This document shows positions 9,472 through 17,548 of a stretch of 64,000 nt of DNA, one piece after another (position 1 is the first letter of the stretch; each line of letters starts with the position of its first letter). Under the pieces are notes generated by a model, which ran no database searches, was not told the origin of the DNA, and was given only the letters and a program-made list of their open reading frames with translations. Both the position numbers and the translations under genes were made by a program. The stretch comes from Gloeocapsopsis sp. IPPAS B-1203. Its GTDB lineage: Bacteria; Cyanobacteriota; Cyanobacteriia; Cyanobacteriales; Chroococcidiopsidaceae. The stretch spans positions 19,982 to 83,981 of the forward strand of contig NZ_PEIG01000021.1 in assembly GCF_002749975.1 (NCBI RefSeq), read 5' to 3'.

Positions 9472-9510
9472 TATAACACTGTTTTTTTCATAACATCGTT
9501 ATAACAGTAT
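9472..9510. promoter_or_regulatory. candidate TetR operator
   Basis: Upstream of the TetR-family gene lies the perfect dyad ATAACATCGTTAT (9490-9502). It is flanked by AACACTGTT and AACAGTATT, which are near-mirror halves. Size and position suit autoregulation by a TetR dimer; this is inference. Confidence 0.4.
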
Positions 9511-9770
9511 TGCAGGAAAACTGTCAAGAATTTATGAATTCTCGACATCAATAGAAAATCATCGAGTTGAAGAGAGCAATCGTTGTCAAGAATAATGCTT
9601 AATCTGAAGCTGATTACTGGCAGGTAGCCTTGAAATATCGCCAACAGCAGTCACCCAAAGCAGCCCAACTCTTATTTGGATCGCCTCAATAGAGGCTGTG
9701 TATCAAGCTAACATCTTAATGTGCGCATACTGCCTCATGCGGTTTCTCATGCTGTGGCTAGACGGGGAAA
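9511..9770. other. intergenic stretch with a possible coding relic
   Basis: Between the operator and the kinase-like pseudogene I see no intact gene. A 28-codon open stretch at 9609-9692 on the plus strand (ADYWQVALKYRQQQSPK and onward) has protein-like composition and may be a gene relic, but it has no start codon and I do not recognise it. Confidence 0.35.
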
Positions 9771-10464
9771 ATGACTGAGAACTATATAGAACTTAGAAGG
9801 AAAAGGTACTTTAAGCTCAGTTCGCAAATTGCTCGATAGGATAATGCACAATTACGTTCTTTATTTGATGATAGTGAGTCAAATACGTCAAATTCGGGTT
9901 GAGGGCTAAACCACGCCATAGTGCTTGGACAATCCAAGGTTTTTGTGAAACGCCTTCCGGTTACGAGCATCGAATATGATAACCTGTTCTCCACTAGAAA
10001 CCTTTATGACCTGCCGACTTACTGTAATTATGGCTTCGGTTCCACTGGATTTGGGGTTTTCCGCGAACTCGTGGCTCATATCAAGACAACCCAATGGGTA
10101 TTAGAAGGTGCGATCGCCACTTTTCCACTGATGTACCATTATCGGATTATTCCCTTCTCTGGGCAGCGGGCGGATGTGGATAGGTCGCGTCTAAACAGTT
10201 ATGTGGAATATTGGGGCAATAGTGAGAATGCTGGAAAGTATGTGTTAGATAGAGCGATCGCCAAATATGAGTTGGTTCTTTTCCTAGAGTACATACCGCA
10301 TGTTCTTGGAACATGGCTGCGGGAAAACCTCGACAAACTTCAGCAACCCCTAGATGACTTACGCACGACGATTGACTTTTTGAGAACGAAGGGAATCATC
10401 CACTTCGACGCGCATTTTTACAATGTCCTCACTGATGGTGAACAGATTTATTTGACTGATTTTG

Positions 10465-10473
10465 GTTTAGTAC
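10465..10473. repeat. target-site duplication, left copy
   Basis: GTTTAGTAC immediately before the left inverted repeat; an identical 9-mer follows the right end. Confidence 0.9.
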
Positions 10474-10487
10474 CTGATGGGGTGACA
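10474..10487. repeat. left terminal inverted repeat of the IS
   Basis: CTGATGGGGTGACA, matching the right end with one mismatch (T/C at position 5). Confidence 0.9.
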
Positions 10488-10493
10488 AAAAGG

Positions 10494-11636
10494 CTAGAAA
10501 GCAAGCTGAATCAAGTCTATAGCGCGTAATCCCTGTTGATAATAGAGCCGCTTATTGCGATTAGAACGCATCCATTGACCTACCCAATCAACGCATAGTT
10601 GGAGATTATTCAGCCAAGCTTGACCATACAAACCTACCCAAAAGTTGCTATGACGGCGTTGACTTCGACCACTTTCCTTTGGACGGCAGATGTAACGTTC
10701 AACCTTTGATGTTCTGATGTTTACACCTTGAATAATTGCACTTGTATAGGCAATAGCAATGAGTAAAACAATTGCAGATAAACGAGTTTCAATTGCATGG
10801 CAGCTTTCAAGATTGTAGCCACCGCTTTTACAGTCGCGGAACATACATTCAATTCCACTACGTTGTTGATAAGCAGTTATGGCAGATGAAAGGTTTGTTA
10901 AGTTAGTTAATAAAAACCAGCCTTCAGTCGTTTGCTTTTGGCGGTAGTTTCGTTTCCACTTACACGCTACATTAAACTGGCTAAAACCAGCTGGCTTGGT
11001 AACATTGACTCCAGCAAAGAACATTGACATACCAGGTTTCAATCCCAGTAACTTCAACTGTTGTGTAAACTCGTTTTGGCGACGGATAGATTCATTGCAC
11101 CTTAAGCGCAGACATATCGCTAGTCCTTGGTTTTCCAGCCATTGCCCTAATTCAACTGAGCAAAACTCTCTATCACCTAAAACAGTAACTTGATAGTCTT
11201 TAAGTAGCGGTAAGACGTTGGTAAATATGGCTTGTTGCTGAGTGAAGCTACTGTTACCCTTGCGCTGAAGAAATTGCCAATGTAGCGGGATAGCTCGCTG
11301 CTGCCAAATAATGCTTACCATCAGCAAATTTAATTCACGCCATTGTGTTCGCTCAACTACAACAGTTAACTCTTTACTGCTTGAAAAGTAGCTCGTTAGT
11401 AAGTAGTTGATGAGCGCAAACCACACTGATGAAGTTGTCAATTTTGGAGATAGTAAAAACCTTTGCAACTGGCGACGACGGCTCTCGAATAAAATCGGTA
11501 ATGGTAGATTAGCTGCAAGTCTTTCCAGCCGTACTTGTTTTTGCCCTTGCAGTAGTTCAACCAGGAGATTGAGTAATATGTATTGATTTGCATTCAGTAG
11601 GGAGCGCAGATGAGTCTGATAGAATTTAGGCAGCAT
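10494..11636 (-). CDS. IS4-family transposase
   Basis: A 380-residue DDE transposase. The second catalytic Asp is in VTVLGDREFCSVELG. The YREK signature of the IS4 family is exact: Y-2-R-3-E-6-K in YQQRSGIECMFRDCK, and holds the catalytic Glu. At the place of the first Asp the protein reads VVVERTQWRE, where relatives usually have a D in DRTQW, so the first acidic residue is Glu. This substitution might reduce or abolish activity. The gene fills nearly all of the element and is full length. Confidence 0.93.
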   Translation of the reverse strand: MLPKFYQTHLRSLLNANQYILLNLLVELLQGQKQVRLERLAANLPLPILFESRRRQLQRFLLSPKLTTSSVWFALINYLLTSYFSSSKELTVVVERTQWRELNLLMVSIIWQQRAIPLHWQFLQRKGNSSFTQQQAIFTNVLPLLKDYQVTVLGDREFCSVELGQWLENQGLAICLRLRCNESIRRQNEFTQQLKLLGLKPGMSMFFAGVNVTKPAGFSQFNVACKWKRNYRQKQTTEGWFLLTNLTNLSSAITAYQQRSGIECMFRDCKSGGYNLESCHAIETRLSAIVLLIAIAYTSAIIQGVNIRTSKVERYICRPKESGRSQRRHSNFWVGLYGQAWLNNLQLCVDWVGQWMRSNRNKRLYYQQGLRAIDLIQLAF

Positions 11637-11718
11637 TTTTAGTGATGGGCGGGCATTGTCAATAGCCAGCCTATCTTTTTTTAGCTGTAATTACTCAACC
11701 TCTTCCTATTTATCCCCC

Positions 11719-11732
11719 TGTCACCCCGTCAG
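11719..11732. repeat. right terminal inverted repeat of the IS
   Basis: TGTCACCCCGTCAG, the complement of the left end with one mismatch. Confidence 0.9.
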
Positions 11733-11741
11733 GTTTAGTAC
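11733..11741. repeat. target-site duplication, right copy
   Basis: GTTTAGTAC directly after the right inverted repeat; same as 10465-10473. Confidence 0.9.
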
Positions 11742-12188
11742 TGGACAAAAGTTTTGCGTTGACGAAAAATGAAGAGTTTTTCTTTGAGCAGAACACATTC
11801 TACGACTACGGAGAAGTTTTACGAAACCTTGGACATCTAATTCAACCGTTGTATGATGCCTGTTCAGATAATCATAAACGCCAGATATTGGAAAAATATG
11901 GCATCAACAAAGGCTTACAGCTTTATGAACAGCGATCGCGATTACTCGACAATATCGAACAGATCCATGCTGACGGGGATTTGGAGTTAGATGAATTCTA
12001 TGTTGCTAGCATTGTCAAATACCGCAGTATCATTGCGCTGATGCAATTCTTTGCTGATATGTGGGAAAATCACAAGAAAGACACGAAACTTCCTCACGCA
12101 AAACTACAGATGCTGCTCAAAGAAACAGAGTTTATTCCTAGCGCTGGATACCACGGTAAATAGTTGCATATCATTTGCTCTTTCAAGC

Positions 12189-12641
12189 TTAAAATTCTTG
12201 TAAAACATACTTAGCACTAAGATAAGCATTACGTAGAGTTTGCAGCGCTTCCGAGGAGAATACTTGCTTGATCTTGCTAATGAGTTTTCCCAAGGCGACG
12301 AGATCGTCGAAAGCAACAACTTGCATGAACTTTTGCACGTAAAAATCTACCCAAAACTGAGGCGCGTGTTTCTGTTTTTGAACCGCGCAGCGCTTGCGCC
12401 AACGGCATATATCTGCTTGGGTGGGAGGTTCTACGCCTAATACTGGTGGTAAATCTGCATAGCTAACAAACCGACTAATTCCCTTTCCTACAACATGAAT
12501 CACATGTCGCCAGCAATCGATGCGATAAATCTCTTCGGGTTCGCGGTTGAGGAGTAATGCAATTGCTTCTTTGGTGACAAATCGTGCGAGTGGATGAAAA
12601 GTCTTGGCTTCAGTTGATTTTGCTTGTTGTCTTGTTATCAT
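12189..12641 (-). CDS. unrecognised 150-residue protein
   Basis: I do not recognise the family. The protein is soluble, basic and aromatic-rich. The N-terminal half looks ordered (FVTKEAIALLLNREPEEIYR, then CWRHVIHVVGKGISRFVSYA). The middle holds DICRWRKRCAVQKQKHAPQ and the C-terminus is helical (LVALGLISKI-like, YLSAKYVLQEF). No signal peptide or membrane segment is visible. A 21-bp-period repeat array begins a few bases upstream of the ATG, between this gene and the divergent HTH gene. That suggests its promoter is controlled by a DNA-binding protein, possibly the neighbour. Confidence 0.7.
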   Translation of the reverse strand: MITRQQAKSTEAKTFHPLARFVTKEAIALLLNREPEEIYRIDCWRHVIHVVGKGISRFVSYADLPPVLGVEPPTQADICRWRKRCAVQKQKHAPQFWVDFYVQKFMQVVAFDDLVALGKLISKIKQVFSSEALQTLRNAYLSAKYVLQEF

Positions 12642-12643
12642 AA

Positions 12644-12732
12644 AAGTGCTTTCCTAATTTTGGTAAGTACTCTCCCAATTTTGGTCATTCCGATTTTGGT
12701 AAGTTCTTTCCTTGTTTTGGTAAGTACCTCTC
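12644..12732. repeat. imperfect tandem repeats, 21-bp period
   Basis: Three 21-base units and one 15-base unit, plus a partial unit, share the core ATTTTGGTAAGT with CTTTCC/CTCTCC following. Boundaries are 12644-12664, 12665-12685, 12686-12700 and 12701-12721, with the partial unit at 12722-12732. A period of two helical turns puts every copy on one DNA face. The array lies in the 203-bp divergent gap between the 150-residue gene and the first HTH gene. Confidence 0.8.
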
Positions 12733-12819
12733 ACAGTGTGGGAGATTTATGTATTGTTGGATCGCCCTTAAGTTTCCTAGGCTCTGGGGCGATCGCTTTT
12801 TAAGCGATACTCTATTTTA

Positions 12820-12833
12820 GTCGAAGTTTCGAC
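12820..12833. promoter_or_regulatory. inverted repeat before the first HTH gene
   Basis: GTCGAA-GT-TTCGAC is a perfect 6-bp dyad ending 11 bases before the ATG at 12845. Part of it recurs in the relic copy at 13483. It may be the HTH protein's own operator. Confidence 0.45.
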
Positions 12834-12844
12834 CAATTGCAAGT

Positions 12845-13057
12845 ATGGGTTTGGTTAGGTTACGAATTAAAGAGTTTGCAGCAAAACAAAACTGGACACT
12901 GAAAGAAGTTTCTGATCGTTCAGGTGTTCCATACAGCACGATTAAGACTTATGCAGTGTCTTCAGGGATGGCAATGGCTGATGTTACTGCTTTGTGCAAA
13001 TTAGCGAAAACTTTTAATGTTCTGATTGAGGATTTAGTAGAAATAATCAAAGAGTAA
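12845..13057 (+). CDS. small XRE-like helix-turn-helix protein (copy 1)
   Basis: A 70-residue single-domain DNA-binding protein of the Cro/C1 (XRE) type. The HTH runs through WTLKEVSDRSGVPYSTIKTY; a last helix, LCKLAKTFNVLIEDLVEII, completes the five-helix fold. It starts MGLVRLRIKEFA. A close paralogue lies 91 bp downstream and two partial copies follow, so this is the head of a small local gene family. A perfect dyad overlaps its probable promoter or leader. Targets are unknown; the repeat array upstream is a candidate. Confidence 0.88.
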   Translation: MGLVRLRIKEFAAKQNWTLKEVSDRSGVPYSTIKTYAVSSGMAMADVTALCKLAKTFNVLIEDLVEIIKE

Positions 13058-13148
13058 ATATAATTACGCGAACAGTAGCTTCTTTAGTAATCAACTGCGC
13101 AGTTTTATATATTACTATTAAATAGCGAAAACTCACTACTTGTCAAGC

Positions 13149-13361
13149 ATGGGGCTAGTAAGGTTAAGAATTCAGGAATTTGCTGACAAACAAGGTTGGA
13201 ACATCAAAGAGGTTTCAGATCGTTCTGGAGTGCCTTATGGTACAGTCAAAACTTATATGCGCTTGCCAGAAAGAGCAACTGTTGATCTGACGGCACTTTG
13301 CAAGCTGGCAAGGACGTTTGATGTAATGATGGAAGATTTATTTGAGGTAGTGGAAGATTAA
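13149..13361 (+). CDS. small XRE-like helix-turn-helix protein (copy 2)
   Basis: Paralogue of the preceding gene, 70 residues from the ATG at 13149 (an upstream TTG at 13140 would add three residues). It shares MGLVRLRI.EFA.KQ.W..KEVSDRSGVPY and the C-terminal LCKLA.TF helix. It differs at the recognition helix (GTVKTYMRLPERATVD instead of STIKTYAVSSGMAMAD), so the two may read different DNA. Its 3' flank resembles the flank of copy 1 (both carry TCTTTAGTAA), showing that the duplication included the flanks. Confidence 0.88.
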   Translation: MGLVRLRIQEFADKQGWNIKEVSDRSGVPYGTVKTYMRLPERATVDLTALCKLARTFDVMMEDLFEVVED

Positions 13362-13482
13362 AAGCTTGCCTCTTTAGTAACAAATTAAGCTACTGAGTTC
13401 GCTGAGTGTCTTGCTATTATAAAAAGCACCTGTCAGTTTTTAAAATAGATTTTGAAATTGCGATCGCTTAAAGAGTGAAACT

Positions 13483-13528
13483 GTTTCGACCAATTGCAAG
13501 CATCGGTTTGGTTACGAATTAGAGAGTA
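13483..13528 (+). pseudogene. 5' relic of the HTH gene family
   Basis: TTTCGACCAATTGCAAG followed by a degenerate copy of the start of HTH copy 1 (compare 12827-12878). The start codon is lost (CATCGG for TATGGG), six bases are deleted and a TAG interrupts it. Confidence 0.75.
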
Positions 13529-13895
13529 CTATAAACTAAAGTCCACCTCTATGAAGTTCTAAATTATGAATGAGATTAACTCAAAACGTGCTAAGGCACC
13601 GCTACGCTAACAAAACTCTTGAAACTTTGCTTGGGTAGTCCCGACTTTAGTCAGAGGGCATCTGTGATTCATGCTTGGTAAAAACACTACAAATAATTAA
13701 ATATCTCCTGTTCAAAAAATATTGAAGTACGCTAAATAAAAGTAAATTTTTGTACTAAAATTCTCTGAGAACTTGAGTAATTTGCTATTAATTCCAGATA
13801 ATTGCCTGCTGAGGTTGAATAAAGCTGGTGTACTAGCCTGAGATCAATTACAATTGCTGCTCAAAGGTTTGTTAAGTTGTCGAGGAGATTTGAGT
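13529..13895. other. intergenic, no gene seen
   Basis: AT-rich stretch before the secreted-protein gene. It holds a weak palindromic repeat piece (CCCGACTTTAGTC near 13640) related to the repeat at 24803. No open frame looks coding. Confidence 0.4.
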
Positions 13896-14363
13896 ATGAA
13901 ACACAAGCTATGGTTTAATTTGGTGGCAATTCCAACTGTAGTTGGCTCAATGTTGACTATGTTACTTACACCTGGTGTATCTGCCACGAAAACTCAAGCC
14001 TCCTGCGATGTACCAACTGACTTTCAGATATCTGCTATCAACCCCCACCACAACCGTGGTATTTTAATTGCATCCACTGATGTGACCTTTGAAGAGCACC
14101 CTTTTTTAGATTTTAGTGCAGCAGAAAGTGATGCTGCCGTTAATTTATTTGGCTGTGACTGTCCTGCTTGTTTAAATGTATTGCGTCAGTTACGCAATTC
14201 ACCTGAAGTGAAAAGAGGTCAAGGTCATTGCTGGGATAATATGGAACTAAGAGTATCTCGGCAGACAGTACGGGAAGTGTTGACTAACTTAGAAAAAGAA
14301 GAAGCTTTAGAATTTAAACAAGAAGAGGCGATGGAGTTTGGCAGGATGAGAAGTTTCAACTAA
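13896..14363 (+). CDS. exported cysteine-containing protein, unknown function
   Basis: A 155-residue protein beginning MKHKLWFNLVAIPTVVG. The ATG at 13896 is preceded by GAGGAG at good spacing and is preferred to an upstream TTG at 13854. A signal peptide is clear, with cleavage probably after GVSATKTQA. The mature part is acidic and holds LFGCDCPACLNVLRQLR, a C-x-C-x-x-C cluster that could bind metal or form a redox disulfide, and a further Cys near QGHCWDN. The C-terminal third is a Glu-rich helix. I do not know the family's function. Confidence 0.75.
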   Translation: MKHKLWFNLVAIPTVVGSMLTMLLTPGVSATKTQASCDVPTDFQISAINPHHNRGILIASTDVTFEEHPFLDFSAAESDAAVNLFGCDCPACLNVLRQLRNSPEVKRGQGHCWDNMELRVSRQTVREVLTNLEKEEALEFKQEEAMEFGRMRSFN

Positions 14364-14476
14364 AAAAATAGGTTTCATTGTTGGGGTAGCAGGAAGTAGA
14401 TCCTGCGTCCATTCGTCTCTTACAAGGAGAGAGACCTAAAAAGCCTATTATCTCGTATCACATTATGGATTTTTTG

Positions 14477-14499
14477 CCCCAACCCTACCAGGGTTGGGG
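14477..14499. repeat. 10-bp perfect hairpin
   Basis: CCCCAACCCT-ACC-AGGGTTGGGG. No T-run follows on either strand in the right place, so it looks more like a dispersed repeat than a terminator. Confidence 0.6.
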
Positions 14500-14502
14500 T
14501 TA

Positions 14503-14561
14503 GGTTCCGTTAAAACTTATATGCGCTTGCCAGAAAGAGCAACTGTCGATCTTACCGCGCT
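14503..14561 (+). pseudogene. internal relic of the HTH gene family
   Basis: About 59 bases nearly identical to 13239-13297 of HTH copy 2 (encoding KTYMRLPERATVDLTAL). Neither start nor end is present. Confidence 0.85.
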
Positions 14562-14660
14562 AAACGTTGTTATTTCTATGGCATGAGAGTATATCTTTTG
14601 AGTACGGCTAAGGGCATTAGGTACACTGAATTCAGATTAAAAATCCCCGTATTTATTTTT

Positions 14661-15317
14661 ATGCAATCTCCTAGCCTGCAATTTTCTGATCTGCGCGTCT
14701 TGATTGTAGAAGATGACCCAGTGATGCGGTTAGGTTTAGAGCATCTTTTGGCAGAATATCCTCAATTGCAAATTATCGGTCAAGTGGAGGATGGTTACTC
14801 TGGCATTGATGCAGCACTTGAACTTAATCCAGACTTAGTGATTATGGATATTGGTTTACCAGAGCTAGATGGTATTGCTGCTACTCAGAAAATTAAAGCC
14901 AGCTTGCCAATGGTACGGGTAATGATGCTCACTTCGCATAAATCGGAACAGGAAATTATTGCAGCTTTATCAAGTGGAGCAGATGGATACTGTGTGAAAG
15001 GCTTAGGATTAGAAAAATTGGTAACGGCGATCTCTTGCGTTCAAGATGGAGCGACCTATCTCGATTCTCAAATTGCCCAGTGCGTCGTTAAACATCTACA
15101 ACTTGCCGTTCGCTCTAAACCAGCAAATCCGCTGAGTGAAAGAGAGTTAGAGGTACTAAAGCTGATTGTTGAAGGACGCAGTAATCCAGAGATTGCATCC
15201 ATTTTATACGTTAGCCTAAGCACTGTCAAAGCCCATATTCGGAGCATTATGAACAAATTAGCAGTTGACGATAGGGTGCAAGCAGCCGTGGTAGCATTGC
15301 GGTCAGGTTGGGTATAG
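14661..15317 (+). CDS. NarL/FixJ-family response regulator
   Basis: A 218-residue two-component regulator. The receiver domain has VLIVEDDPV and the phospho-acceptor Asp in DLVIMDIGLPELDG; the switch Thr/Ser and Lys are in MMLTSHKS and CVKG. The C-terminal LuxR-type HTH is NPLSERELEVLKLIVEGRSN, then PEIASILYVSLSTVKAHIRS. The start is placed at the ATG at 14661 (MQSPSLQF), because the N-terminal extension from 14583 is not receiver-like. The 3' end overlaps the convergent sensor kinase gene by 15 bases; the pair probably works together. Confidence 0.93.
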   Translation: MQSPSLQFSDLRVLIVEDDPVMRLGLEHLLAEYPQLQIIGQVEDGYSGIDAALELNPDLVIMDIGLPELDGIAATQKIKASLPMVRVMMLTSHKSEQEIIAALSSGADGYCVKGLGLEKLVTAISCVQDGATYLDSQIAQCVVKHLQLAVRSKPANPLSERELEVLKLIVEGRSNPEIASILYVSLSTVKAHIRSIMNKLAVDDRVQAAVVALRSGWV

Positions 15318-16769
15318 AGGCAAGGTGAACCAAAACGTTGACCCGCCGCCCAGGTAACTAACGACGCCAATCTCGCCACCATGCGCTTGAATAATTTGCT
15401 TGCAAAGATACAATCCCAATCCTAAACCTGGCATATACCGCGCTCGTAATCCACGAAAATAGAGATCAAATAATCGGTGACATTGTTCTGGAGCAATGCC
15501 AACTCCATTATCTTGCACCACACAGAGCAGCACCGGAGCTTTAGGACGAATCAGCGTTTCTACTCCTACACGCCTGTGCCCAGACTCAACCACATTTGCG
15601 TCCAACGTTAGCTGAATTTCATAAGGGTTGTGTTTAAGTGCATTTCCGATGAGGTTACTAAACACTCGCCAGAGTTGATTGGCGTCAGCGTTCACCAATG
15701 GCAGATCTTCCCTGATGCGATGGGTAAGTTTAATCCGTTTTTTGGTCAACCCATAATTTAGATCAATTAATACTGAATCAACCAGTGGTTTCAGTTGAAT
15801 TGGTTCACAATTGAGAGTGATACCTTTGATTGCAGTGGTGTGAGCTTCGAGGAGAGAATTAATCAAGGCAAGCTGGCGATCGCTTCCTTGTAGTAACCGT
15901 TTAATCGCTGATCGTTTCACACTAATCTCATCATCTAATTCACTTGTGGCTTTACCCAACAAGCTTTTCAATACAACCGAGCTGCCAATAACTGGAGTTT
16001 GCAAATCATGCGACACAGAATGCAGAAATATCTGTAGTTGGCGATTGGCTTCAAACTCTGAGCATTTCAAGCGTTCGTATAAGTACACCGATAGAATACT
16101 GACCGAGCAAGCGCAAGCAAGTTGGATAATAATTTCCCTGGAGTAAAGATTGTAGATTTTCGCATACTCAATAGTAGCTAGACCAGTTATGGGATAGAAA
16201 ATTGCATAATAGGCGATAGATACGGCTTGATAGATGAGATGTAACACCCAATGCACTGGAACCAGAATCGCAATAATCAAAAATAAGAGTGATTTTGGTG
16301 TTTCAGGAAGACCAAAAAAGGTGAAAATAATATTTATCAGATTGCTCAAGGAACAAGTAAAAAGCAAAAATAGTGCTTCAGGATACCGTCGTCCCCAGGT
16401 CGTTTTTTGCCCAATCAAACAAGCTAATAAAAATAGATTAGCAGCTACATGATAGATGATGGATGCGCTTCTCCATTGATCTGCAATTGAGGCATTTCCG
16501 TAGTCACTGAGAGCAACTGCTTTTAATCTCTCAAACTCAAACAGAACAGAGTAAAGACCTTCAGCCGATATAATCAAGTGCCAAAATAGTGCCAGCCAAA
16601 GTCCTAGATGCAATCGCTTTTGTAAAAATTGATGCCGCCAGTTCAAGTAGTCTGTTGATTTTGGGGGTAACTTAAAGCAAGCTAGCCAATATTGAGTATA
16701 TCGAATTAGCCAGTTCCAAGTCACCTGAATAAATTGCGACCATTGACCTAACCCGAGCGATCGCCACAT
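15303..16769 (-). CDS. membrane sensor histidine kinase
   Basis: A 488-residue kinase. The N-terminal half is a multi-helix membrane region of about six segments (for example LGLWLALFWHLIIS, LFLLACLIG, LLFLIIAILVPVHWVLHLIY). Then comes the HisKA box LHSVSHDLQTPVIGSS, with the phospho-acceptor His near residue 253. The HATPase domain has NLIGNALKHNP (N box), DNGVGI (G1) and GLGLGLYLCKQII (G2). A 7TM-type sensing module is possible, but the ligand is unknown. It is convergent with, and overlaps by 15 bases, the NarL-type regulator, so they are probable partners despite opposite strands. Confidence 0.92.
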   Translation of the reverse strand: MWRSLGLGQWSQFIQVTWNWLIRYTQYWLACFKLPPKSTDYLNWRHQFLQKRLHLGLWLALFWHLIISAEGLYSVLFEFERLKAVALSDYGNASIADQWRSASIIYHVAANLFLLACLIGQKTTWGRRYPEALFLLFTCSLSNLINIIFTFFGLPETPKSLLFLIIAILVPVHWVLHLIYQAVSIAYYAIFYPITGLATIEYAKIYNLYSREIIIQLACACSVSILSVYLYERLKCSEFEANRQLQIFLHSVSHDLQTPVIGSSVVLKSLLGKATSELDDEISVKRSAIKRLLQGSDRQLALINSLLEAHTTAIKGITLNCEPIQLKPLVDSVLIDLNYGLTKKRIKLTHRIREDLPLVNADANQLWRVFSNLIGNALKHNPYEIQLTLDANVVESGHRRVGVETLIRPKAPVLLCVVQDNGVGIAPEQCHRLFDLYFRGLRARYMPGLGLGLYLCKQIIQAHGGEIGVVSYLGGGSTFWFTLPLYPT

Positions 16770-17548
16770 AAATTTTAGAAATACTAATCTTCACGATGTT
16801 ATCTCACAATTTCCCAAGTTGAAATTGACCGATCGGTTAGATCGCCATATCTCTCAATTAAGGGAGAACGGTGAGGAGAAAAGATAATATCAATTGTCTC
16901 CTTAGTTCTTGACCCTTTGCCTTTAACCCAAAAGAATGAAACCCAGCTGCGCTTCAACGTCTGCGATCAAAATCTTATAACCGGTTAGATGAATTCATAT
17001 TATCCGATTGGTCTGACTAAATTGATCGGTAGATCAATTGAGAAACAGTTAATCCATTCATATGATAAAAACCAGCTTGGTTGTAATCACTTCAATAGGT
17101 AATACCTACAGGTTGAAATCAAGAAACATAATTCGATTGTACTCAACTTAGAAACCTGACTTGCGTCATGAATTTAATGATTCAAGTAATAACAGAGATT
17201 GCTCATGTTGAAGTGATTCGTTCAGCTACACTGCCCCTCAAAGTTTATTTAACAAGAGGTAATAATGCTACGAGCTTGGCTCCTGACAATTGATATTCTA
17301 ATTGGAATACGACTTGTGAAATTGCCTCAGCAAGAGCAATCTGAATTGAATCGCCATCTCAATCAAAACAAAGAATAACAACACTGCAACTGTAATGAAA
17401 ATACGGTTGATTAAATAGACCGTTTTGCCTGTTGTACTCAATTTTTCATCTGTGTTTGATACTACAGACCAGCAAAGCATGGGAATAAAAATCATAGATA
17501 GCCTCAGAACAAGTCGTCACAAAAAATACAACCTAGGATATTCCTGCG
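16770..17548. other. 779-bp gap with repeated CGGTTAGAT-like motifs
   Basis: No convincing gene. Three related elements lie 5' of the kinase gene: GATCGGTTAGATCG near 16832, CCGGTTAGATGAATTC near 16981 and the dyad ATTGATC-GGTA-GATCAAT near 17021-17038. They could be sites for one regulator. Two small overlapping frames (37 codons on the plus strand at 17265-17378, with AAGAGG before its ATG; 65 codons on the minus strand) are ambiguous. Confidence 0.45.
17298..17495 (-). CDS. possible small membrane protein
   Basis: A 65-residue open frame with one strongly hydrophobic segment (IFITVAVLLFFVLIEMAIQF). No family recognised and no clear ribosome-binding site. It may be chance in AT-rich DNA; listed only because the hydrophobic pattern is protein-like. 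Confidence 0.22.
   Translation of the reverse strand: MIFIPMLCWSVVSNTDEKLSTTGKTVYLINRIFITVAVLLFFVLIEMAIQFRLLLLRQFHKSYSN

Larger units (their letters stand above)
10474..11732 (-). mobile_element. IS4-family insertion sequence, about 1259 bp
   Basis: A complete element bounded by 14-bp terminal inverted repeats with one mismatch (left CTGATGGGGTGACA; right ends CTGACGGGGTGACA when read inward). It is flanked by 9-bp direct duplications GTTTAGTAC. It carries a single transposase gene on the minus strand. The insertion lies inside the DFG motif region of a kinase-like gene. Exact duplications suggest the insertion is fairly recent. Confidence 0.93.
9771..12163 (+). pseudogene. protein-kinase-like gene, broken by two stops and an IS
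   Basis: Reconstructed from the ATG at 9771, the frame reads MTENYIELRRKRYFK and stays open to 12163 except for a TAG at 9837 and a TGA at 9900. An inserted element (10474-11732) also interrupts it. Removing the element and one copy of its 9-bp target duplication restores the frame across ...DFGLV/LDKSFALTK... and gives 375 codons. The protein has VFVKRLP, a catalytic-loop-like HFDAHFYNV and the metal-binding DFG. These are features of the protein-kinase or phosphotransferase fold. The last third (LTKNEEFFFEQN onward) is helical. The stops must predate or accompany loss of function; the insertion alone would also kill it. Confidence 0.8.

Noticed and set aside
14477..14499. 10-bp hairpin as a terminator of the secreted-protein gene
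   Set aside because: No T-run follows on the plus strand, and it is over 100 bases from the stop codon.
17265..17378. 37-codon plus-strand frame with AAGAGG before its ATG
   Set aside because: Overlaps another doubtful small frame on the other strand, and too short to judge. Noted only in the gap entry.
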